A stretch of DNA of 64,000 nt. Source: an uncultured Clostridia bacterium. Its GTDB lineage: Bacteria; Bacillota; Clostridia; TANB77; UBA1234. Both the position numbers and the translations under genes were made by a program. A model generated the notes under the pieces. The model was not told the origin of the DNA and made no database searches. It saw only the letters and a list, made by a program, of their open reading frames with translations. Position 1 is the first letter of the stretch. Each line of letters begins with the position of its first letter. The stretch spans positions 13,003 to 77,002 of the forward strand of contig CAKPOE010000007.1 of the NCBI GenBank assembly GCA_934169745.1, read 5' to 3'. Below are positions 28,883 to 37,577 of the stretch, in pieces.

Positions 28883-29786
28883 AGAAAGTTATGGAAAAGC
28901 TTTAGCAGAGCTTGGAGAGAAATATAAAGATGTGGTTGTGCTTGATGCGGATTTGGCAAATGCAACGAAGACCATAGAATTTAAAAAGAAGTTTCCTGAG
29001 AGATTTTTCGATATTGGAATTGCTGAACAAGATTTAATAGGAACAGCAGCAGGGCTGGCCTTGGGTGGAAAAATCCCATTCGCAAGCACATTTGCAGTTT
29101 TTGCAAGTGGAAGAGCATATGATCAAGTTAGAAATACAGTTGCTTATTCTAAGTTAAATGTTAAAATTGCAGCTACACACGCAGGCATTACTGTTGGTGA
29201 AGATGGGGCTTCACATCAAGCTTTGGAGGACATTTCACTTATGAGAAGTATACCTAATATGGTGGTTTGTTCGCCAGCAGATGATAGATGCACTAAATGG
29301 CTTATTGAAGAGGCAATAAAATATAATGGACCTATGTATATCCGTCTTGCTAGGCCGGCTACAGAAGAGATCTATTCAAATGATGTAAAATTTGAACTAG
29401 GTAAAGGAATTCAACATGGAGATGGAAAAGATGCTACAATATTTGCTACAGGTGTAACTGTTGCAGAAGCGTTGAAAGCAAAAGAAATTTTGAAGCAAAA
29501 AAACATTGATGTAAGAGTTGTAGATATGCATACAATAAAACCAATTGATAAGGAACTTATAGTAAAGTGTGCAAATGAAACCGATAAATTGTATACAGTG
29601 GAGGACCACAGTATTATAGGTGGTTTGGGAAGCACTGTTTGTGAAATATTATGTGATAGTGCTCCTAAAAAGGTTACAAGAATAGGAATTAATGATGAGT
29701 TTGGACAATCTGGAAAATGGCAAGAATTAATGGAGTATTACGGAATAACCGCTGAAAAAATCGCAGAAAGGATTATTAAAGAATAA
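28869..29786 (+). CDS. Transketolase, C-terminal (pyrimidine-binding) subunit
   Basis: 305 aa beginning MIATRESYGKALAELGEKYK. The ribosome site AAGGAGG lies inside the upstream gene, six bases before this ATG. DADLANATKTIEFKKKFPERFFDIGIAEQDL carries the catalytic Glu that activates TPP. HAGITVGEDGASHQALEDI and the C-terminal domain (IIGGLGSTVCEIL) are complete. A longer frame starting at 28806 is not supported. Confidence 0.93.
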   Translation: MIATRESYGKALAELGEKYKDVVVLDADLANATKTIEFKKKFPERFFDIGIAEQDLIGTAAGLALGGKIPFASTFAVFASGRAYDQVRNTVAYSKLNVKIAATHAGITVGEDGASHQALEDISLMRSIPNMVVCSPADDRCTKWLIEEAIKYNGPMYIRLARPATEEIYSNDVKFELGKGIQHGDGKDATIFATGVTVAEALKAKEILKQKNIDVRVVDMHTIKPIDKELIVKCANETDKLYTVEDHSIIGGLGSTVCEILCDSAPKKVTRIGINDEFGQSGKWQELMEYYGITAEKIAERIIKE

Positions 29787-30902
29787 ATGATTATTGATTT
29801 TTTTAATAAGGCTGAACTCAGTACCGATGATGTGCAAGAAAAGTTGAAAATAATTTCTCAAAGTGATACTGAGAATGCAAATTATATTTCTTCTGTATTT
29901 ACAAAAGCGATAGAATATTTTTTAAAAGAAATTGAAGTACAAGAGTCGATCTTGAAAAATGGTTTTCCAATAGCTGAGAAATCAAACTGTGCGTTGATTT
30001 ATTTTTCTGATGATAAAAGTTTGAAAGATGAATATAAAAATTATAAATTTGTAATTGTTGTTGGAAGTCAAGGATACAGTTTCAATGATAATGTGGAATT
30101 TATGACTGTTAGAGATATATCTAAAATAAAGAAAAAACTTTTAAATACAAGCAATATAGATGTTGGATTTGATTTAGATAGTATCAAATATGCAGAATAT
30201 TATTATAATATGTCGCGTTGCTACTTTTTACATTTACTAGAGTTATTGCAATACATAACAATAGAAGAATTGCAGGAAGATGTTGAGGGAAATTGTACAT
30301 GGATGTTGTTAAATAAAAACAATTTTAAAAGCGAGTATAATGAAGTTGCGGGAATCAATTTCAAAAAATTAATGAGAGTTTATGCTGCTCTTGAAACTAA
30401 AAAAATGAGAGATATTTTTTATTTGTCTAGTAATAAAATGACAGAAATAAAGAAAGATTTATTAAATAATATTTCAAAACTAGTTAAGGCATATAGTTTT
30501 GATACAAACGAAGAAAAAACTTCATATGTTTATGATGAATTTTGCGAGCAAATGTGTGATGAAGCACGTAATATTCTATATTGCAACTTTGTAAATAATA
30601 AGTGTATAGCTTCTAGATATACAAATGGGTTTCCAAATTCAAAAGAAAATGGTTGCTGTTCAAATACATATTTAGATAAAGGAAAGGATTGTAGATATTT
30701 AAAAACAGATCATTCATGTAGCATTTGCTCTATTTCATGCAGAGCCTTTGTTTGCTACTATTTGCAAAAAAGAGGAATTGATCATGCTATAAATCAATAT
30801 CCGATAATTGATTTTGTAGTTAGTAAATTTAGTAAACCACATGTAATTTATGATTTTTTCACACCTAAAGAGAAAGCTGTGAAAAAATTAAGATGGAAGT
30901 AG
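29787..30902 (+). CDS. Unrecognised 371-aa protein with Cys-rich C-terminus
   Basis: I do not recognise the family. The first 240 residues are helical and charged without membrane segments. The last 120 residues hold about a dozen cysteines in patterns such as CEQMCDEARNILYC, NGCCSN, CRYLKTDHSCSICSISC and CRAFVCYYL, which suggests one or two metal or Fe-S sites. Its ATG follows the transketolase stop with no gap (TAA ATG), so translation may be coupled. A strong promoter starts a new unit just after it. Confidence 0.7.
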   Translation: MIIDFFNKAELSTDDVQEKLKIISQSDTENANYISSVFTKAIEYFLKEIEVQESILKNGFPIAEKSNCALIYFSDDKSLKDEYKNYKFVIVVGSQGYSFNDNVEFMTVRDISKIKKKLLNTSNIDVGFDLDSIKYAEYYYNMSRCYFLHLLELLQYITIEELQEDVEGNCTWMLLNKNNFKSEYNEVAGINFKKLMRVYAALETKKMRDIFYLSSNKMTEIKKDLLNNISKLVKAYSFDTNEEKTSYVYDEFCEQMCDEARNILYCNFVNNKCIASRYTNGFPNSKENGCCSNTYLDKGKDCRYLKTDHSCSICSISCRAFVCYYLQKRGIDHAINQYPIIDFVVSKFSKPHVIYDFFTPKEKAVKKLRWK

Positions 30903-30951
30903 AAGAAGTGTTAAAAATAGAGACTTTTGTAATTTTTTGTTACTCAAATAC

Positions 30952-30980
30952 TTGATTTTGTTGAAAATTATTGGTAGAAT
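30952..30980 (+). promoter_or_regulatory. Promoter for the ftsEX operon
   Basis: TTGATT, 17 bases, TAGAAT, with a leader of about 90 bases before ftsE. Confidence 0.6.
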
Positions 30981-31077
30981 TTAAATGGAATTATACCAAT
31001 AATTTTTTGTGTATACGCGTTTTGAGATATAGGGGGAATATCTGTAAAAACGGCAAGAACTACTAGGAGGCTAATGA

Positions 31078-31767
31078 ATGATAAGATTTGAAAATGTCTA
31101 TAAGACGTATGCTACAGGAGTAGAAGCTGTAAGAGATGCTAACCTAGAAATCGAAAAAGGAGAATTTGCTTTTATCGTAGGAAGTAGTGGTTGCGGAAAA
31201 TCAACTATGATAAAAATGATTTTAAAAGAAGTTGAACCAACAAGTGGAAGAATATATATAAACGGAAAAGATATAACAAGATTACCAAAAAATAAAATAC
31301 CTCATTTGAGAAGAAGTATGGGAATTGTCTTTCAAGATTTCAGATTGCTAGAAGATAAAACAGTTTACGAAAATGTTGCATATGCAATGAGAGTAATAGG
31401 AGCAAGTCCAAAAGCAATAAAGAAACAAGTTCCTAATGTTTTATCTTTGGTGGGACTTTTAAATAAATCAAAAGCATATCCAAATGAGCTTTCAGGAGGA
31501 GAACAACAAAGAGTGGCTGTAGCAAGAGCAATTGTCAACAATCCAATTATGCTTGTCGCAGACGAACCTACGGGTAATTTGGACCCTGATACAGCTTGGG
31601 AAATAATGTCTTTACTTAGCGACATCAATAGAAGAGGTACAACAGTTGTTGTGGCAACTCATGCTAAGGAAATTGTTGATAAGATGGAAAAGAGAGTTAT
31701 CGCAATTGATAAAGGTGTTATTTATAGCGACATAAGGAAAGGTGGGTACATAAATGACCATAGGTAA
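31078..31767 (+). CDS. ftsE: Cell-division ABC ATPase FtsE
   Basis: 229 aa. Walker A GSSGCGKST (35-43), signature LSGGEQQRVAVARAI, Walker B MLVADEPTGNLD and the switch His in ATHAKEI are intact. FtsE powers the FtsX membrane partner, which controls a peptidoglycan hydrolase at the division site. Its last codons overlap ftsX by 14 bases. GGAGG lies six bases before the ATG. Confidence 0.96.
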   Translation: MIRFENVYKTYATGVEAVRDANLEIEKGEFAFIVGSSGCGKSTMIKMILKEVEPTSGRIYINGKDITRLPKNKIPHLRRSMGIVFQDFRLLEDKTVYENVAYAMRVIGASPKAIKKQVPNVLSLVGLLNKSKAYPNELSGGEQQRVAVARAIVNNPIMLVADEPTGNLDPDTAWEIMSLLSDINRRGTTVVVATHAKEIVDKMEKRVIAIDKGVIYSDIRKGGYINDHR

Positions 31768-32641
31768 GTTTGGATATTGGATTTATGATGCCATAACTAG
31801 CATGAACAAAAATAAAAAGAATATTTTTATATCAATTGGCACCATGATTGCAACAATGCTTATTGTAGCAATTGCGTTTATTGTTGTGCAAAATGCTACA
31901 TATATAATAAATCAAAAAAAAGATCAAGTTTCAAAAATTACAGCGTATTTGGATGTAGATGTTACTGATGAACAAGTGGCTCAGATAAAAAGAGATGTAG
32001 AAAAGTTAGATGGAGTAAAAAATATTGAATATACAACAAAGGAAGAGGCTATAAAGTGGGCAAAAGAAAAGAATCCATTATTGCTAAAAGGCTATACAGA
32101 TGATGTTATAGAACAATTTCTTCCGTCATATTACACTATTACATTTGAAACTGTTGCTGCAGAGAAACAAATTGTGTCTGCACTTCGTCTAATGGATGGT
32201 GTAGGAAAAAATGAGGAAGATGTTAAGGTTACAGAAAGTGCATCGCAAGCAATAAGAAAAGCAAAAACTATTCAGGTAATAAGTGTAACTTTGCTTATAT
32301 TAGTAATAGAACTTTCTGTACTTTTAATTATGAATTCGACAAAACTAATGCTTTATGCAAAGAGAAAAGAAATCTCAATTATGAAGTATGTTGGTGCAAC
32401 TGATGGATTTATAAAAGTTCCTTTTATCATTCAAGGAGTGATTGTTGCATTAGTTGCGGTACTTATTACAATGATTTTTATTGCAATAATATATAATTTT
32501 GTTGCTGATAAAATGACTGATTATACACTACTTTCTAGTGGAGAAATAATGTTTAAATTGACACTTATTCTTCTTGCCGTTGGAACAGGGATTGGAGTTA
32601 TAGGTAGTTCAGTATCAATGAATAAGTATTTGGATGTATAA
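31754..32641 (+). CDS. ftsX: Cell-division permease-like protein FtsX
   Basis: 295 aa with the FtsX layout: one N-terminal membrane segment (IFISIGTMIATMLIVAIAFIVV), an extracellular loop of about 120 residues, then three membrane segments (VISVTLLILVIELSVLLIM, IIQGVIVALVAVLITMIFIAI, LTLILLAVGTGIGVIGSSV). The conserved cytosolic block RKEISIMKYVGATDGFIKVPF is present. The extracellular loop should contact the M23 protein encoded next. Confidence 0.95.
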   Translation: MTIGKFGYWIYDAITSMNKNKKNIFISIGTMIATMLIVAIAFIVVQNATYIINQKKDQVSKITAYLDVDVTDEQVAQIKRDVEKLDGVKNIEYTTKEEAIKWAKEKNPLLLKGYTDDVIEQFLPSYYTITFETVAAEKQIVSALRLMDGVGKNEEDVKVTESASQAIRKAKTIQVISVTLLILVIELSVLLIMNSTKLMLYAKRKEISIMKYVGATDGFIKVPFIIQGVIVALVAVLITMIFIAIIYNFVADKMTDYTLLSSGEIMFKLTLILLAVGTGIGVIGSSVSMNKYLDV

Positions 32642-32660
32642 AAATACATAGGAGGAAGAA

Positions 32661-33788
32661 ATGAAAAAATTTATTTCTATTTTAGTGCTTGTGTGTACAA
32701 TTACAACTACGGTTTTTGGTGTGACAAAAACACAAGTTGATAATAAGAAAAAAGAATTAAATGCTGCAAAGAATCAGTTAACGTCTGTTAAAAAAGAAGA
32801 AAATACTACATTAAAAACAATTGACAATCTTGAGAAAACAATTAATTCAACGGAGAATCAAATTGAAAATACAGAAGCAGAAATAAAGAGATTAGAAGAG
32901 AGCACAAAGATTGCAGAACAAAACATTGAATATACACAAAAGGAATATGAAAAAAAATACGAAGAAAGAACAGATAGAGTATTAGTATATTATAAAGCCG
33001 GAATAAGTTCTGCTTGGGATCTTGACTATTCTGCTGAAAACGAAACAGAAGCTATGCATATGCAGAGATTGATCTCTAAAATAATGGAATATGATAATGC
33101 ATTAGTTGATGATTTGGAAAGCGAAAAAGAGCAATTAGAAGAACAGAAAAAGCAATTGGAAGAAGATACAACAAGATGTGCTAGCCTAAAAACAGAACTT
33201 GAAGAAAAGAAAGTTGCTTTAGAAACGACAAAGGAAACAAGAGTTAAATATTTATCTGTACTTAAAGATTCAAAAGCTGATTTGGAAGCTTCAATCGATA
33301 AATTGAATGAAGAAGCAAAAGCGCTTGAAAAAGAACTTGCTAAGTTGAGTACAAATTCTACTACAAAATATGCTGGCGGAACAATGACATGGCCATTACC
33401 GGGGTATTATATAATTACATCACCATTTGGAAACAGATTACACCCAGTGCTTAAAGTTTATAAATTACATACGGGTATTGATATAGCTGGAAGTGGTTGT
33501 AATGGTGCTAAGGTTGTTGCAGCAAATAGTGGAACAGTAATAACAGCTAAATATAGTACGGCTTGGGGAAATCATATAATAATAGACCATGGTGGCGGAA
33601 TTGTAACTTTGTATGCACATTCAAGTAAACTGTTAGTAAAAGTTGGCGATAAAGTTAAAAAGGGACAAGAAATAATGAAGGTAGGAACTACAGGATATTC
33701 AACGGGACCACATTTACATTTCGAAATAAGAGAAAATGGAAAGAGCGTAAATCCGCTAGATAGCAAAAAGGGATACTTAAAGAACTAA
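32661..33788 (+). CDS. Secreted EnvC-like M23 peptidase
   Basis: 375 aa: a signal peptide (MKKFISILVLVCTITTTVFG), a long coiled coil at about 25-225, then a LytM/M23 domain. The zinc motif is in LHTGIDIAG and the second pair in HLHFEIRENG; both look catalytically complete, so this may be an active endopeptidase rather than an activator. The coiled coil is the part that binds FtsX in EnvC/PcsB-type systems. It is cotranscribed with ftsEX (20-base gap) and ends at a strong terminator. Confidence 0.92.
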   Translation: MKKFISILVLVCTITTTVFGVTKTQVDNKKKELNAAKNQLTSVKKEENTTLKTIDNLEKTINSTENQIENTEAEIKRLEESTKIAEQNIEYTQKEYEKKYEERTDRVLVYYKAGISSAWDLDYSAENETEAMHMQRLISKIMEYDNALVDDLESEKEQLEEQKKQLEEDTTRCASLKTELEEKKVALETTKETRVKYLSVLKDSKADLEASIDKLNEEAKALEKELAKLSTNSTTKYAGGTMTWPLPGYYIITSPFGNRLHPVLKVYKLHTGIDIAGSGCNGAKVVAANSGTVITAKYSTAWGNHIIIDHGGGIVTLYAHSSKLLVKVGDKVKKGQEIMKVGTTGYSTGPHLHFEIRENGKSVNPLDSKKGYLKN

Positions 33789-33790
33789 TT

Positions 33791-33823
33791 AAAGGCGACA
33801 CATTTTAAAATGTGTCGCCTTTT
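33791..33823 (+). terminator. ftsEX operon terminator
   Basis: AAAGGCGACACATTTT directly abuts its complement AAAATGTGTCGCCTTT, so the central pairs must open, then TTTT. Confidence 0.85.
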
Positions 33824-33906
33824 GTATAATAGGAAAAAATGAGTTATTTGACACAGCATTTTTTATATAATATAATTTCTTTAAATAGATATTAGGAGGA
33901 TACAAT

Positions 33907-34626
33907 ATGGAAAAAGTTAATGTTTTAGGATGTAAATTTGATAATGTTAATATGCAAGAAGCTGTTGATATTTGTAAAGGTTTTATAAAGGGCGATAAAG
34001 GAAATTTGGTTGTTACGCCTAATCCTGAAATTGTTATGCGAGCAAAAGACGATGAAGAATTTAAAAATATTATAAATAGTGCTGAACTTGTTATTCCAGA
34101 TGGTATTGGTATAATAAAAGCTGGAAATATCTTGAAAACACCTTTGAAAGAGAGAGTGGCAGGATACGATTTGATTTGTAATTTGTTAGAATTGGGTAAG
34201 GACGGGAGTATTTCGTTCTATTTTTTCGGAAGCAAACCTGGATATGCAGAGGAAGCTAAGCAAAAAATGGAGGAAAAATATCCGAATATTAAGATATTGG
34301 GTACTCATACGGGGTACTTTAAGCCGGAAGAAGAAGAGGCGATAGTTAATGAAATTAGGTCTTTGAAACCAGATGTACTTTTAGTTGGAATTGGCGCTCC
34401 AAAACAAGAGAAGTTTATAAATAAATACAAGAATGAAGGCTTTTTCAAAATAGGAATTGGATGTGGTGGAAGTATTGATGTTCTAGCTGGCGAGGTGAAA
34501 AGAGCACCAAAGTTATTTATAAAATTGCACTTAGAATGGTTTTATAGACTTCTAAAACAGCCATCAAGACTTGGAAGAATGATGGTGCTTCCAAAGTTTA
34601 TGAAGGAAGTAAAAAAACAAAAGTAG
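33907..34626 (+). CDS. tagA: WecG/TagA/CpsF-family glycosyltransferase
   Basis: 239 aa. NPEIVMRAKDDEEFKNIINSAELVIPDGIGI, GYDLICNLLEL, FFGSKPGYAEEAKQKM, LLVGIGAPKQEKFI and GCGGSIDVLAGEVKRAP are family blocks. TagA adds ManNAc to lipid-linked GlcNAc in linkage-unit synthesis. The wecA-wecB fusion encoded 700 bases further on would supply both the lipid-GlcNAc acceptor and UDP-ManNAc, so the three activities are grouped. The symbol follows the Bacillus enzyme; specificity is inferred. Confidence 0.9.
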   Translation: MEKVNVLGCKFDNVNMQEAVDICKGFIKGDKGNLVVTPNPEIVMRAKDDEEFKNIINSAELVIPDGIGIIKAGNILKTPLKERVAGYDLICNLLELGKDGSISFYFFGSKPGYAEEAKQKMEEKYPNIKILGTHTGYFKPEEEEAIVNEIRSLKPDVLLVGIGAPKQEKFINKYKNEGFFKIGIGCGGSIDVLAGEVKRAPKLFIKLHLEWFYRLLKQPSRLGRMMVLPKFMKEVKKQK

Positions 34627-34660
34627 GCTGTATATAATAGAACATAAATTATAAATAGAG

Positions 34661-34745
34661 TGTCAATGACCAGAATTTTTAAAATCACTTTTTATGATAC
34701 GAATGAGTGTAAAAATGTGATTGATAAAAATGGTTGTTGGCATTT
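34661..34745 (+). repeat. Imperfect inverted repeat between tagA and rpiB
   Basis: TGTCAATGACCAGAA...AAAATCAC pairs imperfectly with GTGATTGATAAAAATGG...TTGGCA over roughly 25 bases. It could be a decayed terminator or a remnant of a miniature inverted-repeat element. The rest of the 240-base gap shows only the rpiB promoter. Confidence 0.4.
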
Positions 34746-34805
34746 TTATATATGAGCAAATCCAGTAATTACCAGTTGAGGCTTCCTCTTTTATTGTGAA
34801 TTTAC

Positions 34806-34833
34806 TTGAATATTTTTGTATTTATTGTATAAT
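34806..34833 (+). promoter_or_regulatory. Promoter for rpiB-wecAB
   Basis: TTGAAT, 16 bases, TATAAT, about 32 bases before the rpiB TTG start. Confidence 0.65.
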
Positions 34834-34865
34834 ATTAGGGGAAAATATATTAGGGGGGATGGACT

Positions 34866-35303
34866 TTGATAGCTATTGGTTGTGACCATGGTGGATATGA
34901 ATTGAAAGAAGAGATAAAAAAGAGATTTTCAGATATAAATTTTAAAGATTTTGGAACTTTTTCTACGGATAGAATGGATTTCCCAGATGTTGCTTTTCCA
35001 CTTGCAGAAAGTGTTGCGAGTGGTGAGTGCGATAAGGGAATTCTTATTTGTAGAAGTGGAATTGGCATGAGTATTGCAGCAAACAAAGTTAGAGGAATTC
35101 GTTGTGCACTTTGCTATAACATAGATGCAGCAAAATCAGCAAAAGAGCATAATAATGCAAATATTATTGCTATTGCGGCAGATGAGATCGATTTGAAAAC
35201 AGCAATTGATGTAATAAATATTTGGCTTGAATCAAAGTTCTTAGGAGGAAGATATCAAGAACGTCTTGATTTAATCCAAAAGTATGAAGTTAAAGAGAGG
35301 TAA
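34866..35303 (+). CDS. rpiB: Ribose-5-phosphate isomerase B family (RpiB/LacAB)
   Basis: 145 aa. CDHGGYELKEEIKK holds the phosphate-site Asp and His. The active-site Cys is in GILICRSGIGMSIAANKVRGIRCAL, and EHNNANIIAIAADEI is also conserved. It interconverts ribulose-5-phosphate and ribose-5-phosphate. The start is TTG after GGGGGGATGG. Together with rpe and the transketolase pair it completes the non-oxidative pentose-phosphate set in this window. Confidence 0.93.
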   Translation: MIAIGCDHGGYELKEEIKKRFSDINFKDFGTFSTDRMDFPDVAFPLAESVASGECDKGILICRSGIGMSIAANKVRGIRCALCYNIDAAKSAKEHNNANIIAIAADEIDLKTAIDVINIWLESKFLGGRYQERLDLIQKYEVKER

Positions 35304-35309
35304 TTTTTT

Positions 35310-37565
35310 ATGATTTTAAATATGATAATAGCTTTTGTTATTGCTGCGGTTAGTGCAGCAATACTTACACCGTTTACGATTAGATTTGCATATAAAGTTG
35401 GAGCGATAGATGTTCCTAAAGATGAAAGAAAAATTCACAAAAAGCCAATGCCTAGGATTGGTGGACTGGCTTTCATTGGTGGATTTTTTATTTCTACGTT
35501 GTTAATATTTTTGTGCTGTGAAATTGATAGAACAATTAATTTTACAGATGTTAACTTAGTTGGATTTTTTGCTGGTGCGATAATAATTGCACTTACTGGT
35601 TTTGTTGATGATGTAAGAAACATAAAGCCGTGGATGAAACTTTTGGGTCAAAGTTTGGCTGCAGTATGCGTCATTTTAAGTGGTGTTAGAATAGGATTTA
35701 TAAATATTCCATTTTTAGAGATATATGGACTTAATGAAATTGTTTCAATTATCGTTACATTCTTTTGGATTATTGGCGTTACAAATGCGATTAATTTAAT
35801 TGATGGCTTAGATGGTCTTGCAACTGGTGTTTCAGCAATAGCAACAGTTTCACTTTTAGTTATCTTTTTGTTAAATGGTGCAGCTGAGATACCAATAATT
35901 TTAGTTTGTGCATTGCTTGGCGGATTGATAGGCTTTTTGCCATATAATTTTAATCCTGCAAAAACATTTATGGGCGATGCTGGCTCAAACTTTTTAGGAT
36001 ATACATTGGCAACAATTTCAATGATGGGAATGGCAAAAACATATACGATTATGGCTATTGTATTGCCAATTATAGTATTAGCATTACCAATATTTGACAC
36101 GCTGTTTGCAATGGCAAGAAGGATTTTAGCAGGAAAATCTATAATGCAGGCTGATAGAGGTCATTTGCATTACAGATTATTAGATGCTGGTCTTAGTCAG
36201 AGACAAGCAGTAATTGTTTTATATACTGTTGCTGCACTTCTTGGTTTGTTTGCGATTGTTTTAATGAATAGCAGCATTTGGAAAGTACTTGGCTTTTTGA
36301 TGATAGTACTTGTTCTTATGGTTTTGGAATCTAAAAATGTTATTATTAGTAAAAGAAAAAAAATAATTCCACCTGAACCTAAGAATCTATCAAATGGTGG
36401 CAAGCTTAAAGTTATGACGGTGTTTGGAACAAGACCAGAGGCAATAAAGATGTGTCCACTTATCTTAAAATTAAAAGAAAATACAGATATCGAAACTATA
36501 GTTTGTGTGACAGCACAACATAGACAAATGCTTGATCAAGTTATGGAAGCTTTCAACATTGTTCCGGATTACGACTTGAACATTATGAAGGATAAACAAA
36601 CGCTTACACATATTACATCAGCTGTACTTGAAGGGCTATATGACGTTATAGAAAAAGAAAAACCTGATATAGTTTTAGTCCACGGAGATACGACAACTAC
36701 TTTTGCAGGAGCACTTGCAGCTTTTTATACTAGAACTAAAATTGGACACGTAGAAGCTGGATTGAGAACTTATGATAAATATTCTCCATATCCTGAAGAA
36801 GTAAATAGAGAAATGGTTACTACGCTTGCAGATATATACTTTGCACCTACTGTTAATAATAAAAATAATTTATTAAAAGAACTTGTTGATGAAAAATTGA
36901 TATATGTTACAGGAAATACAGTAATTGATGCATTAAAAACAACAGTAAAAAAAGATTATAAATTCACACACCCAGTACTTTCAAAAATTGATTTTAGTAA
37001 GAAAGTGATTTTTATGACTGCTCATAGAAGAGAAAACTTAGGCGAGCCATTAAGAAATATTTGTGAGGCAGTTAAAGAAATAGCAATTAAAAATCCAAAT
37101 GTTGAAATTGTGTATCCAGTGCATTTGAATCCAAAGGTTCAGGAAACAGCTCATGAAATATTGGATAATATAGAAAATGTTCATTTGATTGAACCACTTG
37201 ATGTAGTCACAACACATAATCTAATAAATAAATCAACTTTAGTTCTTACTGATTCTGGTGGAATACAAGAAGAAGCTCCATCTTTGGGAAAACCAGTACT
37301 TGTTTTAAGAACGGAGACTGAAAGACCAGAGGCTGTTGCTGCTGGAACTGTTAAAGTAGTAGGAACTGATAAAGAACTTATAATATCGGAAACACAAAAG
37401 TTATTAGATGATAGATATGAATATTCAAAAATGAGCAAAGCCGCAAATCCTTATGGAGATGGTAATGCTTGTGACAGAATAGTTGATGCAATTTTATATT
37501 ACTTTGGATTGAAAGATAAAAGACCAAAAGATATTTTTGAGGGAGAGTATGGTGTAGAAAAATAG
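35310..37565 (+). CDS. Fusion: WecA/TagO GlcNAc-1-P transferase + WecB UDP-GlcNAc 2-epimerase
   Basis: A 751-aa bifunctional protein. Residues 1 to about 350 form a polytopic prenyl-phosphate GlcNAc-1-P transferase: GFVDDVRNIKPWMKLLGQ, NLIDGLDGLATGVSAI, FMGDAGSNFLGYTLA and the cytosolic RGHLHYRLLDAG. After a short linker (KRKKIIPPEPKNLSNGG) a complete UDP-GlcNAc 2-epimerase starts at KVMTVFGTRPEAIKMCPL, with VHGDTTTTFAGALAAFYT, HVEAGLRTYDKYSPYPEE and LTDSGGIQEEAPSLGKPVLVLR. These are normally separate proteins; here one chain would make undecaprenyl-PP-GlcNAc and UDP-ManNAc. It starts six bases after rpiB. Confidence 0.93.
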   Translation: MILNMIIAFVIAAVSAAILTPFTIRFAYKVGAIDVPKDERKIHKKPMPRIGGLAFIGGFFISTLLIFLCCEIDRTINFTDVNLVGFFAGAIIIALTGFVDDVRNIKPWMKLLGQSLAAVCVILSGVRIGFINIPFLEIYGLNEIVSIIVTFFWIIGVTNAINLIDGLDGLATGVSAIATVSLLVIFLLNGAAEIPIILVCALLGGLIGFLPYNFNPAKTFMGDAGSNFLGYTLATISMMGMAKTYTIMAIVLPIIVLALPIFDTLFAMARRILAGKSIMQADRGHLHYRLLDAGLSQRQAVIVLYTVAALLGLFAIVLMNSSIWKVLGFLMIVLVLMVLESKNVIISKRKKIIPPEPKNLSNGGKLKVMTVFGTRPEAIKMCPLILKLKENTDIETIVCVTAQHRQMLDQVMEAFNIVPDYDLNIMKDKQTLTHITSAVLEGLYDVIEKEKPDIVLVHGDTTTTFAGALAAFYTRTKIGHVEAGLRTYDKYSPYPEEVNREMVTTLADIYFAPTVNNKNNLLKELVDEKLIYVTGNTVIDALKTTVKKDYKFTHPVLSKIDFSKKVIFMTAHRRENLGEPLRNICEAVKEIAIKNPNVEIVYPVHLNPKVQETAHEILDNIENVHLIEPLDVVTTHNLINKSTLVLTDSGGIQEEAPSLGKPVLVLRTETERPEAVAAGTVKVVGTDKELIISETQKLLDDRYEYSKMSKAANPYGDGNACDRIVDAILYYFGLKDKRPKDIFEGEYGVEK

Positions 37566-37577
37566 GAGGAACAAAAG

